A stretch of 64,000 nucleotides of DNA from Gammaproteobacteria bacterium (GCA_016744995.1 JADGDG010000006.1:62001-126000), one strand, 5' to 3'. Shown: positions 1 to 9,741, counted from the first letter of the stretch. Notes: generated by a model from the sequence alone, not told the origin. Numbers and translations: made by a program.

Positions 1-429
1 GAAGTTCTGAAGCAATATTTTACTCAGCATCAAATACAACATTTGACAAAACAGCTCAATGAAAAATTAAAAAAACAGACCTTGAAGATGCTAGACTTAA
101 ATTATTACCCATTAACAACACCCGGTGAACGATTCCCGATTCAGGATCCTAAGCTGCAACCTGAACTTTCACCCAGACCAGAACAAAAAATTGATTTTTT
201 TCAGGCTCTGCTGGAAGGAATGGCTGATATTGAAACACTGGCCTATAAAAAACTGGTTGATTTAGGTGCTCCTTATCCCAAACTAGTAACAAGTATCGGT
301 GGCGGAGCATTCAATGAAAGCTGGCGTTTCATTAGAGAACAAAAGTTAGGCATATCAGTTAAAACAGCTGAACTGGAGCAAGCTGCATGTGGTGCAGCAA
401 TATTGGCTCAAAATAGCTGGCTTAAATAA
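1..429 (+). CDS. FGGY-family carbohydrate kinase, C-terminal part (5' end outside window)
   Basis: The reading frame is open from base 1, so this is the last ~142 residues of a longer protein; the TTG at 43 is only an internal codon. FGGY kinases (xylulokinase, glycerol kinase and relatives) phosphorylate sugars or polyols with ATP in the cytoplasm. The C-terminal signature is clear: a GGGAFNESW segment (ATP-binding domain II, normally GGGAxSxxW) at nt ~299-325, followed ~30 residues later by an AACGAAILA segment corresponding to the usual AxGAAxLA helix. The substrate-binding N-terminal domain is not in the window, so the substrate cannot be named. It ends 40 bp before cysZ on the same strand. 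Confidence 0.85.
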   Translation, partial: EVLKQYFTQHQIQHLTKQLNEKLKKQTLKMLDLNYYPLTTPGERFPIQDPKLQPELSPRPEQKIDFFQALLEGMADIETLAYKKLVDLGAPYPKLVTSIGGGAFNESWRFIREQKLGISVKTAELEQAACGAAILAQNSWLK

Positions 430-434
430 TAAAA

Positions 435-1344
435 TGTAACTACTCATTATTAAGGAAAAAGGTTTTTTTATGTCGCAATGCAACAATCCTGTCACAGGAA
501 TTTCGTATTTATTTAAAGCAATCCCCCTTTTAACCCAACCCGGTATTAAAAGTTATGTCATTATCCCTCTGCTGATCAATATTTTCTTTTTTTCAATTGG
601 TATTTATTTTGGTTTTGCTTATTTTGCAGAATACATGGATAAGTTTCTCGATACATCCGGATTGTGGTCCTGGGTTGCCAACATTGTTGACTTCATAAAA
701 CCTTTGCTTTACGTGGTCTTTGGACTGGCCTTACTGGTTCTAATCTTTTATACCTTTTCAATTCTTGCGAATATCATTGCTGCCCCATTTAACAGCCTTT
801 TAGCAGAAGCTACTGAAAAATATCTCACCGGCCAAACTATGGAAGATTCAGGTGGTTTTAAACAAATTATGAAAGATCTTATTCCGACTATCTTAATGGA
901 AATTAGAAAACTGATTTATATGATCCTCTGGTCAATTCCTTTCTTAATCATGCTGTTTGTTATTCCTGTTATCGGCCCTGTTATCTGGTTCTTATTTACA
1001 GCATGGATGATGTCATTACAATATATGGATTACCCTATGGGAAATCATAAACTCAGTTTCTCAGAACAGCGATCACTACAAGGAAAAAGTCGTTTATTTT
1101 CAATGGGGTTTGGCGGTGTAACCATGGGGGCATCAATGATCCCTTTTATTAACTTTATTATCATGCCTACAGCTGTCATCGCCGCAACCATCATCTGGGT
1201 TGAGCAATATGCAGAAGTTAATATTAAGCAATAACGGCCAAGTCGCTAAGAATTGATTGTTTATTGAACAGGAGGCGGTGTCAAATGGCGGCAGACACTG
1301 ACTCTTATTAACTCTTTATTAGCGATGTAATTTGAGTAGTTACA
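435..1344. repeat. Pair of inverted 12-nt motifs bracketing cysZ
   Basis: TGTAACTACTCA occurs at 435-446 and its exact reverse complement at 1333-1344, on either side of cysZ. The same motif, with at most one change, forms the two ends of the MITE-like element at 35237-35440. The internal sequence here is cysZ itself, so this may be two solo ends or the ends of a decayed cassette. No target-site duplication is evident. Confidence 0.4.
470..1234 (+). CDS. cysZ: CysZ sulfate transport protein (EI24/CysZ family)
   Basis: 254 residues, very close to E. coli CysZ (253). CysZ is an inner-membrane protein that brings sulfate into the cell for cysteine synthesis. Hydrophobic stretches lie at about residues 22-45, 70-98, 145-185 and 215-240, with the family N-terminus in which a conserved glycine/tyrosine segment (GISYLFKAIPLL) precedes the first membrane segment. 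The ATG at 470 is preceded by AAGGAAAAAGG, a good ribosome binding site, and no earlier start fits. A cysM gene lies 15 kb away in the same window, but cysZ is not in an operon with it. The gene is bracketed by the inverted 12-nt motifs noted separately. Confidence 0.9.
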   Translation: MSQCNNPVTGISYLFKAIPLLTQPGIKSYVIIPLLINIFFFSIGIYFGFAYFAEYMDKFLDTSGLWSWVANIVDFIKPLLYVVFGLALLVLIFYTFSILANIIAAPFNSLLAEATEKYLTGQTMEDSGGFKQIMKDLIPTILMEIRKLIYMILWSIPFLIMLFVIPVIGPVIWFLFTAWMMSLQYMDYPMGNHKLSFSEQRSLQGKSRLFSMGFGGVTMGASMIPFINFIIMPTAVIAATIIWVEQYAEVNIKQ

Positions 1345-1382
1345 AAAATACATATACCCCTATCAATTATTTAATTTTATTC

Positions 1383-1388
1383 TATAAT
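1383..1388 (+). promoter_or_regulatory. Possible -10 element of the diguanylate cyclase gene
   Basis: A perfect TATAAT lies 33 bp before the ATG at 1421 in a very AT-rich leader. No convincing -35 hexamer was found at 16-18 bp spacing, so this is only a candidate. Confidence 0.3.
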
Positions 1389-1420
1389 CTATACTATAAA
1401 AATAAAATTTAATAATAATT

Positions 1421-2701
1421 ATGCATTTAGATAGCAAAAAAGCACGGCCTCTTCTTTTCTTTTCATTTACTTTCATAATAGCTCTGACCCTGATATCAAA
1501 CATTTTAGGTTTTGAGTACCTCAGTAAAGTTCAGAATGATATTAATCAAATAATAGAAACTCAAAATACTCAAATTGCCTATATGAATAAGATGCGCTCT
1601 CTTGCGCGTGAAAGAGTCATCAAACTCCAATCAATAAGTAATGAACGTGATCCCTTTAAGCTAGATGATATTATTTCTGAATTTCATGAATTAGGCGGCC
1701 TCTTTTTACAAAATAGAGAGCAATTAATGACCACCTCTCTTACCGAGGATGAGCGTACTCTTCTAAATTTACAAAGAGAAATCGCTCGAAACATTGTTGC
1801 CAGCCAGTATAAAGTTATCCAGCTGGCTGAAGATGGAGAATACAGGCAAGCATCACACTTTTTAATGAGTTATACCATTCCCGCACAAAATGAAAATATT
1901 TCATTAATGGATCAGTTTATACTGTATCAAAATCATCAGAATCTTTTTTTAAAGTCAGAAGCCCAAAAGAAAATTATATCCGCATCGGATACGGTTTTTT
2001 TCCTCTCATCTTTTTCAATAATCTTGACCATTTTAATCGCAGCTATTGTTATTAGAAATATTACCGCGATGCTTAAAATACAGTCTCAGTCAATAGAGAA
2101 GCATGAGTTAATACAAAAACAATTAGCTGAAGCTCATGAAATACTTGAGGTTAAAGTTGACCAACGGACTAAGGACTTACATAGAGCTAATAAAAAATTA
2201 CAATACAGAGCTGACCATGATCCATTAACAGGTTTGCCTAATCGACGTTTATTTTATGAGTTACTCTCTCATGAAATAAATAACGCTGAACGAAATCATT
2301 ATGAACTGGCTATTTTATACATGGATCTGGATGGTTTCAAAGCTATTAATGATGCATTGGGGCATGCACTGGGGGACACACTTTTAGTTAATATTGCCAG
2401 ACGATTAAAATCATCCTTGCGTAAAGCAGATTTAATTGCCCGATTGGGCGGCGATGAATTTGCAATTTGTTATAGTAATATTAAAACTCATGAAGACATT
2501 GTACTGCTTTGCCAGATACTCATTAATAAGGTGAGTCAACCTATGTTTCTGGATAAGCATCAGTGTAATGTTACCATCAGCATTGGTGTCAGCATGTACC
2601 CTGAGCACGGAACAGATTATGATACTTTAATGCATGTCGCTGACAGTAGTATGAACCTGATTAAACAACAGGGGAAAAACAACTTCGCCATTGGGGAATG
2701 A
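1421..2701 (+). CDS. Membrane-bound diguanylate cyclase (GGDEF)
   Basis: 426 residues. It probably makes cyclic di-GMP from two GTP in response to a periplasmic signal. A first membrane helix (~residues 11-32) and a second (~187-210) enclose a ~155-residue, mostly helical periplasmic sensor region. A coiled coil (~215-260) leads into the GGDEF domain. The catalytic GGDEF motif is intact at residues 343-347, and an RKAD inhibitory I-site (RxxD, residues 334-337) sits exactly five residues upstream, so product feedback inhibition is expected. No EAL domain is present. Starts at ATG 1421 after an AT-rich leader; convergent with truA, with only 6 bp between the stops. The sensor ligand is unknown. 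Confidence 0.92.
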   Translation: MHLDSKKARPLLFFSFTFIIALTLISNILGFEYLSKVQNDINQIIETQNTQIAYMNKMRSLARERVIKLQSISNERDPFKLDDIISEFHELGGLFLQNREQLMTTSLTEDERTLLNLQREIARNIVASQYKVIQLAEDGEYRQASHFLMSYTIPAQNENISLMDQFILYQNHQNLFLKSEAQKKIISASDTVFFLSSFSIILTILIAAIVIRNITAMLKIQSQSIEKHELIQKQLAEAHEILEVKVDQRTKDLHRANKKLQYRADHDPLTGLPNRRLFYELLSHEINNAERNHYELAILYMDLDGFKAINDALGHALGDTLLVNIARRLKSSLRKADLIARLGGDEFAICYSNIKTHEDIVLLCQILINKVSQPMFLDKHQCNVTISIGVSMYPEHGTDYDTLMHVADSSMNLIKQQGKNNFAIGE

Positions 2702-2707
2702 TTTGTG

Positions 2708-3493
2708 TTAGATAATTGTTTTTGAATCTATTTGAGGTAAGCCAAATTTTTCATTATAAGTAATATGGGTGAGATATAAGCCCCCTGACGGCGCTGTTTT
2801 ACCTGCTTTAGTTCTATCTTTGCTATTCAGAACCTCCCTGGCCCATATAGGCTCTTTCTCTCCTGTTCCTACTAAAATCAAAACCCCGGCAATATTTCTG
2901 ACCATATGGTGCAAAAATGAATTGGCTTCAATATCAATATAGAAATATTCGCCCTGCTGTGAAACATTTAAATAGTAAACTGTTTTAACCGAACTTTTTG
3001 CCTGACAGTGAACAGTTCTATAGGCATTAAAGTCATGCTCACCGGTCAAATATGCAGCAGCCTCCTGCATTCGTGATAAATTAAGCTCTCCACGATACCA
3101 GGAAACCTGACTTCTTAAAAAGCTAGGTCTTATTGACCTTGAAAATATAACATAACGATAACGCCTGCGCAGTGCTGAAAAACGCGCATGAAACTCTTCT
3201 GAAACTGGGTGCGCCCAGAGAACGCTGATATTATTATCAGTCAAATATCTATTGACGCCCATAACCCAGGAACGTGTTGTTCTGTCGGCACTGGTATTAA
3301 AATGTATGACTTGCTCCGATGCATGAACACCGGTATCAGTGCGACCAGCCACCTGACATTTTGTAATTTTTTCATTGGCTATTTTACTCAGCGCAATTTC
3401 CAGAGTACCCTGTACGGTTGGATAATCACCATCCTGAATCTGCCAACCTGAAAAAGCAGAGCCATCATATTCAATTCCTAAAGCAATTCGCAT
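2708..3493 (-). CDS. truA: tRNA pseudouridine(38-40) synthase TruA
   Basis: 261 residues. TruA isomerises uridines 38-40 in the anticodon stem-loop of many tRNAs. The family core is clear: the GRTDTGVHA motif holds the catalytic aspartate at residue 53, and FSRSIRPSF, HDFNAYR and SFLHHMVRNIAG segments follow in the usual order. Length matches the family (E. coli 270). ATG start at 3493, 19 bp downstream of the EcfT-like gene on the same strand. The fimV-truA order is conserved in many gammaproteobacteria. Confidence 0.96.
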   Translation of the reverse strand: MRIALGIEYDGSAFSGWQIQDGDYPTVQGTLEIALSKIANEKITKCQVAGRTDTGVHASEQVIHFNTSADRTTRSWVMGVNRYLTDNNISVLWAHPVSEEFHARFSALRRRYRYVIFSRSIRPSFLRSQVSWYRGELNLSRMQEAAAYLTGEHDFNAYRTVHCQAKSSVKTVYYLNVSQQGEYFYIDIEANSFLHHMVRNIAGVLILVGTGEKEPIWAREVLNSKDRTKAGKTAPSGGLYLTHITYNEKFGLPQIDSKTII

Positions 3494-3512
3494 AAATATA
3501 GATCACCAGATG

Positions 3513-4226
3513 TTAGATAAGAGAGAGATAAAAAAATAAACATAAAACAATTGGAAAAAAATATTGGACAAATTCAGGAGGCTCCAGATATTCAATGGTG
3601 TAGGCCTGTCCCGATGTTGCCTCTGCTTCTTCTAAAATTTCGCGCAAAATTATACCAGAATATTTAATGAGATGTAAAAATGCAAATTTCTTTCTTTGAA
3701 TAAGACTGTTGCCTATACCAATATCTGATTTATCAAATGACTTATAATCAATTTTATATTGTGTTAAACGTTTAGATAGGCTCTCTATATACTCAAGGGT
3801 TAAAACGGCTCTTAGAGAAATACGATCAGTTTGAAAATTAAAAAAATTAAGAGGTGATGAAATCCAGAGTAAAGCGGATAAAATTTCTTCTTTAGATGTT
3901 GTTCTTATAAATAAATTGACAGAAAAAAGAATAAAAACAAGTACCAGTATGCGAAAGAAACCCGGTGTAAGCTGCTCTGAAAACTGAACAAGGATAGATA
4001 AATCAGCTTGCTGAACTGTGGGAGTGTAAAAATAGTAAATAAGTAAGATGGAAATAAAAAACCATTTAAGCCTGTAAAGCATTTTGATGGCTGGGCTGAA
4101 CAATTCTCTTTTAACAATATAAAACGGGAGCAATAATGCTCCCGTTAATAGTAATGTAGCCCAACCACCCTGGGTAAGAAAGATTGAAACAATAATCAGG
4201 ATAACAATCTTTATAGCAGGGTGCAT
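3513..4226 (-). CDS. EcfT/CbiQ-like transmembrane protein of unknown role
   Basis: 237 residues. The N-terminal ~115 residues contain four hydrophobic segments (about 5-22, 24-42, 52-68, 90-106); a soluble helical part follows (about 125-205) and one more hydrophobic segment closes the protein (222-237). This layout, with several helices followed by a cytoplasmic coupling region, resembles the T component of energy-coupling-factor transporters (CbiQ/EcfT). No ECF ATPase or substrate-binding S component is adjacent, and the typical coupling motifs are not obvious, so the assignment is tentative. It lies between fimV (17 bp upstream) and truA and is probably cotranscribed with them. Confidence 0.45.
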   Translation of the reverse strand: MHPAIKIVILIIVSIFLTQGGWATLLLTGALLLPFYIVKRELFSPAIKMLYRLKWFFISILLIYYFYTPTVQQADLSILVQFSEQLTPGFFRILVLVFILFSVNLFIRTTSKEEILSALLWISSPLNFFNFQTDRISLRAVLTLEYIESLSKRLTQYKIDYKSFDKSDIGIGNSLIQRKKFAFLHLIKYSGIILREILEEAEATSGQAYTIEYLEPPEFVQYFFPIVLCLFFYLSLI

Positions 4227-4243
4227 ATTTTCATCTAAAGAAA

Positions 4244-7201
4244 TTAGGAATCAGCCTGATCCAGTAAGGATTGAGCCTGTGATTTTTGCCCTTCATCACC
4301 TTCATCAATCACTTCATTAAGAATACTTGAAGCTGATTCCATATCACCCATATCAATATAGGCTTTTGCTAAATCCAGTTTTGTACCTACAGCATCAAGT
4401 TCCGGGAAGTCATCCTCAAGTTCATCAAAGTCAAGATCATCATCAAGCAAATCCAGCTCATCAGCATTGCCTTCAGTAGCCAGTGAATTATCAACATCAG
4501 AGCTATCATCAAGCTCAAGGCTATCTTCCAGCTCAAGGCCGTCACCAAGATTGAGAGCATCCTCCAGCTCAAGATTATCCTCCAGCTCAAGGTTATCTTC
4601 CAACTCAAGGCTGCTTTCACCCAGATCAAGGCTGTCTCCATCTTCAAGAGCATCCTCTTGCTCTAAATAACCTTCAGGCTCTATGTTAGAGTCACCAAGT
4701 TCCAGTTCATCATCAAGATCGAGAGATGTTTCTAGAGTATCCTCATCTTCTAATTCCAGACTACCATCTAGATTAAAATTTGATTCATCGAGAGTTAGTT
4801 CAGCGTTATCTTCTTCAAAACTATCATTTAAACTATCATCATTATCCAGATCTTCAAGGCTCAGTTCAAAATCATCCGCATCCTGAGTTGTATCAGCAGA
4901 AGCATCATCAAGAGAAAATTCAGAAGTATCTTCTTCAAGGGTTAAGTCAAAATCATCATCTGAGTCACTTATATCACCTAAGATTGAATCTTCATTTAAG
5001 TTAATTTCCTCACTATCAAGAGATAGTTCATCATCAAGCGTATCATCCAATGACTCAAACTCCTCCGTGATATCATTTGCTTTTTCTTCGATTACTTGTT
5101 CTGAAAATGAATCAGTTTCATCAAAAGTATCCGGCATATCAATATCTACACCCAGCTTGTCTGCCCAGGATTTAGCTTTAATCCATTCAGGTGTAAGTTC
5201 AAAGTCATCATTACTCTTTTTCAATACATCTTTAACAACATCAGCCTGCACAGCAAATGAATCTTTTAGATTGTCGCCGTGGTAGACCTCAAGCAGCTTT
5301 AATTGATAATCCAAACGCTCAGGTTCAGATTTTATGGCGCTTTGTAATAATTCTTCCGCTTGCTGGTAACGCCCATAAACCATAAATACATCCGCCTCAG
5401 AAATTGGATCGGCTTCAGTATCATCGGGCTGTAGTGATTCCATATCATCAGCAGAGAAGTCACTTAAGAATGAAGTTTCTGTATCTGACGCAAGCACTTC
5501 AGTCGAAGTTGCAGATGAATCGACCAATTGGGAATCATCAATATTGAATTCACTGTCATCACCTTCTAACTTGGAATCCAGGATGCTTTCTTCAAATTCA
5601 TTTTCTTTTTTACCACGTCCACGTAATCCTAACCATGCCAGCAATGCAATAAGAAAAGCACCACCACCTGCAGTATAAGGCAACATTTCCTCACTCAGCA
5701 GCATATCAACAATTTCTTCTTCAGGCGCAACCACTTTTTTGGGTTTTGGCTTAGGCGTTTCTTTAACCGCAGGTTCAGGAGTTGTCTGCTTAACTTCAGG
5801 TTGCGTTGTTTCAGCTTGTGTTACTTCTGCTATAGAAATAACTTCATCCACATTAATTGGGGTTTCGGTTTTTTCAGACTGGGCTTCATCATTACTTAAT
5901 TCTACTGATGGGTCGATATGCTCTGCAAGCATTGCTTCAGTTTCTTTATAAACATCGGCTTCGACTGCATCTGTCTCAATATCAGCATCTGTATCAGCGA
6001 CAATAACTTCATCTGCATCAGTGCTAATAACTTCATCTGTTATTACCGCTTCTGTCGGTGTATCTATTTCAGCATCTGCTTCCACTGCCTGCATTTCTTT
6101 TTGTTTTTGTAATGCAGCAAGGCTTTCATCTTTTAACTCAACCAGAGATGTTTTTGTTTGCAGAAGTTCTTCAAGTTCTTTAATGCGAACTCTCAGTTCC
6201 TGATTTTCAACTTCTTTGGATTCAAGCTCTTCTCCAGCAAGAGAAAGCTTTTCTTTAAGATTTTTTGCTTTCGAGGATAAACTACCCTGCTGATCAGCAC
6301 TGTCTTGATCACCTGAAGCAACCAGAGTAAGCTGGCCGTCAGTGGGTGATTTAGAAGAACTGCGATCACTTCGATCCACTAAATTAGATGCCGGTTTCTG
6401 CTGTCTTGTTTCCTTCCAGCTTTGATATTGTTCTTTAACCTGGCGATGAGCATTTGAGCGAGTTAATTTATTTAAGCCATCCTGATCTTTTATCCGCAGC
6501 ACATAACCTGATTTAAGATTGTTAATATTATTATTAACAAAGGCTTCAGGATTATCACGTAATAAAGCCATCATCATTTGATCAATGGAAACATTACCTG
6601 GTGCCATTTTCTTAGCAATATTCCAGAGCGTATCATTACGTTTTGTTGGTCCATAGCTCATTTCACCGGATGGCGAGAGCACATAATTTTCCCCCTGAGG
6701 TGCAGAGGTCATTTTTTTAGTAGTTTTTTGAGTAGATTGTTTTTTAGTCCGTTTTACTTGCGATGAAGGTGAAGTTGTCGCAGTCTTAACAGGACGTACA
6801 TGCTTTTTTACAAATTCAGGTGGGTCAAGCAGCATGGTGTACTCTCTGAGTAAACGACCTGAGCTCCAGGAAACTTCAATTAAAAAATTTGCAAAGGGTT
6901 CTTTGAAAGATTTTTGTGTCGTAATTGAAATATAGTGCTTGCCAGCACGTTCAATCAGCTTAAAGCGAAATTTAGTAAGGTAGTAACTGCGTTCGAGATT
7001 AGCGCGAGCGTAAACTTTCTTTGATGCCATTTCAACATGCAAAGAATCAAGATCTTTTTTCGTTACTGAATGAAGCGCAATTTCTGCATTCAGAGGTTGA
7101 TTTAAAGATGAGTTTACCTGTACATCTCCCATCCCTAAAGCCCAACTGGCCATAGGCGACATTAAGAATGATACGGTACATGCAAGGATTGATTTCCGCA
7201 C
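4244..7201 (-). CDS. fimV: FimV-like pilus assembly / peptidoglycan-binding hub protein
   Basis: 985 residues. FimV organises the cell pole and type IV pilus machinery and influences cAMP signalling in Pseudomonas. The GTG start at 7201 has an AGGGAG site eight bases upstream and gives a good signal peptide (residues 1-~22, ending SWALG). Then follow the FimV N-terminal domain, a LysM-like peptidoglycan-binding segment (~182-235), a coiled coil (~310-345), one membrane helix (~505-525), and a long acidic cytoplasmic part with a TPR-like segment (~600-650). The conserved FimV C-terminal domain is at ~940-982, containing AKAYIDMGD. The acidic part has short tandem repeats. Upstream gene asd is 325 bp away. 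Confidence 0.9.
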   Translation of the reverse strand: MRKSILACTVSFLMSPMASWALGMGDVQVNSSLNQPLNAEIALHSVTKKDLDSLHVEMASKKVYARANLERSYYLTKFRFKLIERAGKHYISITTQKSFKEPFANFLIEVSWSSGRLLREYTMLLDPPEFVKKHVRPVKTATTSPSSQVKRTKKQSTQKTTKKMTSAPQGENYVLSPSGEMSYGPTKRNDTLWNIAKKMAPGNVSIDQMMMALLRDNPEAFVNNNINNLKSGYVLRIKDQDGLNKLTRSNAHRQVKEQYQSWKETRQQKPASNLVDRSDRSSSKSPTDGQLTLVASGDQDSADQQGSLSSKAKNLKEKLSLAGEELESKEVENQELRVRIKELEELLQTKTSLVELKDESLAALQKQKEMQAVEADAEIDTPTEAVITDEVISTDADEVIVADTDADIETDAVEADVYKETEAMLAEHIDPSVELSNDEAQSEKTETPINVDEVISIAEVTQAETTQPEVKQTTPEPAVKETPKPKPKKVVAPEEEIVDMLLSEEMLPYTAGGGAFLIALLAWLGLRGRGKKENEFEESILDSKLEGDDSEFNIDDSQLVDSSATSTEVLASDTETSFLSDFSADDMESLQPDDTEADPISEADVFMVYGRYQQAEELLQSAIKSEPERLDYQLKLLEVYHGDNLKDSFAVQADVVKDVLKKSNDDFELTPEWIKAKSWADKLGVDIDMPDTFDETDSFSEQVIEEKANDITEEFESLDDTLDDELSLDSEEINLNEDSILGDISDSDDDFDLTLEEDTSEFSLDDASADTTQDADDFELSLEDLDNDDSLNDSFEEDNAELTLDESNFNLDGSLELEDEDTLETSLDLDDELELGDSNIEPEGYLEQEDALEDGDSLDLGESSLELEDNLELEDNLELEDALNLGDGLELEDSLELDDSSDVDNSLATEGNADELDLLDDDLDFDELEDDFPELDAVGTKLDLAKAYIDMGDMESASSILNEVIDEGDEGQKSQAQSLLDQADS
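4501..4665. repeat. 18-bp tandem repeat inside fimV
   Basis: About eight degenerate copies of an 18-bp unit encode the hexapeptide pattern LELEDx in the acidic cytoplasmic region of FimV (LELEDN, LELEDN, LELEDA, LNLGDG, LELEDS, LELDDS). Copies differ mainly at third positions. Such runs commonly change copy number by slippage. Confidence 0.75.
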
Positions 7202-7526
7202 GTGCTGGCTCCCTTTTTTATTATTAAGAATGACTTTAGAAAAAATTTACTTATTCTCTATTATTATTAGTATGTTAAATTAAAAAATTCAAGAAAAACA
7301 TTAACTGGTTTGCAAAATAATTAAAAATTGTTAAACAAATCACGATTTCTTGAATTTCTGAGGTACTGTCAAAATTGCTATTTCCTATAAACCTTCATTT
7401 AATTCAAAGCAAAAGAAAGGTAAATATATAAAAATTACAATAACTTAAAAACGATATTCATTTGCTTCACTGCCCTTTTTTCGCTCTAAATTAAAAAAGA
7501 GGAAGCAAGAACAGTTTTACAGATAT
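7202..7526. other. fimV-asd intergenic region
   Basis: 325 bp, very AT-rich, with no credible open reading frame on either strand. It should hold the fimV promoter. The only structure I find is the inverted repeat at 7462-7508 just past the asd stop codon. Confidence 0.6.
7462..7508 (-). terminator. asd: Inverted repeat after asd, possible terminator
   Basis: TTGCTTC (7462-7468) pairs with GAAGCAA (7502-7508), and T-rich and A-rich tracts just inside continue the stem with a few mismatches. It lies 19 bp beyond the asd stop. There is no clean U-run after it, so termination is not certain. Confidence 0.4.
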
Positions 7527-8549
7527 CTATAAATAGTCTTTGATAAGTATTTCTGCAATTTGAACACTATTTAAAGCTGCACCTTTACGGACATTATCAG
7601 CAACAACCCACAAATCCAAACCCCGTGGATGCGAGATATCCTCTCTAATGCGACTGACAAAAACCGGGTCACTGCCTGCACCTTCAGTCACTGCCGTAGC
7701 ATAACCACCATCATTGCGATCATCAAGCACTTCAATACCATCAAAGGCTGTTAATAATTCAGTTGCTTTTTCGGCACTGATCTTTTCTTTGGTTTCAATA
7801 TGCAGAGCTTCTGAATGTCCAAAAAATACTGGGACTCTAACTGCTGTAGGATTCACCAGGATTGAATCATCTTCAAATATTTTATTGGTTTCCCAAACCA
7901 TTTTCATCTCTTCTTTGGTGTAACCATTGTCTTTGAAGACATCAATATGGGGCAAAACATTAAACGCAATCTGCTTTGGATAAACTTCAACCTTTAACTC
8001 TTTAGCATTGAGCAGGTTAGCAGTTTGGCCTGCTAATTCTTCAATCGCATTTTTCCCAGTACCTGAGACAGCCTGATAAGTGCAGACATTAATGCGTTCC
8101 AGACCAACCGCATCACGAATAGGCTTTAAAGCCACCAGCATTTGGATAGTAGAGCAATTTGGATTCGCAATGATACCTCGCTTCTTATAATCAGCAATGG
8201 CATGAGGATTCACTTCAGGCACAACCAGGGGGATATCATCGTCATAGCGAAAGTGTGCCGTATTATCAATAACCACACAACCTGCTTCTGCCGCTTTAGG
8301 GGCATAAATTTCAGAAATACTGCCGCCAGCAGAGAATAAACCAATTTGAGCTTTAGAAAAATCAAACTCACTGAGATCCTGTACGGTATAATTTTTCCCT
8401 TTGAACTGAATTTTACTACCAGCAGAACGTGCACTCGCCAGGGGGTACAGGTTTCTCACTGGAAAATCACGTTCTTCAAGGATAGCCATCATGGTTTCAC
8501 CAACAGCTCCTGTGGCTCCTACTACTGCAACATCATATTCTTTGGTCAT
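7527..8549 (-). CDS. asd: Aspartate-semialdehyde dehydrogenase
   Basis: 340 residues. Converts aspartyl-4-phosphate to aspartate semialdehyde with NADPH, the branch point to lysine/diaminopimelate, threonine and methionine. The NADP-binding GATGAVGE loop is at residues 11-18, and the catalytic cysteine is C132 in PNCST. The later GSDPVFVSRIR segment is typical of the short (~340-residue) Asd type found in Pseudomonas and Gram-positives rather than the 367-residue E. coli type. Starts at ATG 8549, 56 bp after the leuB stop, as in the conserved leuCDB-asd-fimV order. Confidence 0.96.
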   Translation of the reverse strand: MTKEYDVAVVGATGAVGETMMAILEERDFPVRNLYPLASARSAGSKIQFKGKNYTVQDLSEFDFSKAQIGLFSAGGSISEIYAPKAAEAGCVVIDNTAHFRYDDDIPLVVPEVNPHAIADYKKRGIIANPNCSTIQMLVALKPIRDAVGLERINVCTYQAVSGTGKNAIEELAGQTANLLNAKELKVEVYPKQIAFNVLPHIDVFKDNGYTKEEMKMVWETNKIFEDDSILVNPTAVRVPVFFGHSEALHIETKEKISAEKATELLTAFDGIEVLDDRNDGGYATAVTEGAGSDPVFVSRIREDISHPRGLDLWVVADNVRKGAALNSVQIAEILIKDYL

Positions 8550-8605
8550 TTGTTTTATCCTGACTTTTCTTTTTTTAATCGATTTATTTAATGTAAATAG
8601 AATCT

Positions 8606-9685
8606 TTATGCCATCAATGCAGCTACAACTGCATCACCCATAGCGTCTGTACCAATTTTTGTATCACCATCGGTATAGATATCGACAGTTCTAAGACCCT
8701 TGTTTAAAACTGACTCCACTGCACTCTCAACTTTTAGTGCCAGTGCTTCGTTACTAAGAGAGTAACGCAACAGCATTGCAACGGATAAAATTGTGGCTAG
8801 AGGGTTAGCAATATCCTGTCCAGCAATATCGGGTGCAGAACCATGAATTGGTTCATACATACCTTTTTGGTTTTTATCCATGGATGCTGATGGCAGCATA
8901 CCTATTGAACCGGTCAACATTGCGGCACAATCAGACAATATATCACCAAACATATTTGTTGTAACCATCACATCAAACTGTTTCGGCGCTCTGACTAACT
9001 GCATAGCAGCATTATCGACATACATGTGAGTCAGTTCCACTTCGGGATATTCTTTGCTAATGCGAATCAGCACTTCACGCCATAATTCAGTACATTCAAG
9101 TACATTGGCCTTATCAACTGAGCAAAGCCGTTTATTCCGTTTCATTGCAGTTTCAAAAGCAACATGGGCAATACGCTCTATCTCAGATTCTTTATAGATA
9201 AGTGTATTAAACCCTTGTTTTTCATTATTTTCAAGTATTCTAACACCTCGAGGCTGACCAAAATAGATACCGCCGGTTAATTCACGCACAATCATAATGT
9301 CTAAACCGGAAACCACCCCTTCTTTTAGAGTGGAAGCATGGGCCAGCTGCGGGTATAAAATAGCGGGTCTCAGGTTTGCAAAAAGTTCTAATTCTGAACG
9401 TAAACCCAGCAATCCTTTCTCCGGTCGAACAGCAATATCCAGAGATTCCCATTTGTAACCACCCACAGCTCCAAGCAAGATAGCGTCAGATTCTATTGCT
9501 AGTTTTAAGGTTGCTTCTGGTAGAGGCGATCCGGAATCATCATAGGCTGCACCACCCACCAGACCTTCTTCCATTTCGATATCAAGATCGAACTCATTTT
9601 TTAAACAATTCAGGACTTTGACAGCCTGTGCTACAATTTCAACACCTATTCCATCACCTGGCAATACAGCAATTTTCTTACTCAT
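8606..9685 (-). CDS. leuB: 3-isopropylmalate dehydrogenase
   Basis: 359 residues. Oxidises and decarboxylates 3-isopropylmalate with NAD+ in leucine synthesis. Visible family marks are the N-terminal LPGDGIG, the substrate-binding [10 protein letters not shown] segment, the [10 protein letters not shown] motif, VDKANVL, and the metal-binding aspartates in [11 protein letters not shown]. The [14 protein letters not shown]-binding segment is also present. Cytoplasmic. Starts at ATG 9685, 56 bp after leuD, in an apparent leuC-leuD-leuB-asd transcription unit. Confidence 0.97.
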   Translation of the reverse strand: MSKKIAVLPGDGIGVEIVAQAVKVLNCLKNEFDLDIEMEEGLVGGAAYDDSGSPLPEATLKLAIESDAILLGAVGGYKWESLDIAVRPEKGLLGLRSELELFANLRPAILYPQLAHASTLKEGVVSGLDIMIVRELTGGIYFGQPRGVRILENNEKQGFNTLIYKESEIERIAHVAFETAMKRNKRLCSVDKANVLECTELWREVLIRISKEYPEVELTHMYVDNAAMQLVRAPKQFDVMVTTNMFGDILSDCAAMLTGSIGMLPSASMDKNQKGMYEPIHGSAPDIAGQDIANPLATILSVAMLLRYSLSNEALALKVESAVESVLNKGLRTVDIYTDGDTKIGTDAMGDAVVAALMA

Positions 9686-9741
9686 AATATCTTCTCAATT
9701 TATAAATTTAATATTCACTTAACCTAATTATACGGGAAAGT

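Noticed and set aside
4467..6112. Several plus-strand ORFs opposite fimV
   Set aside because: They are serine- or cysteine-rich shadows of the acidic fimV repeats.
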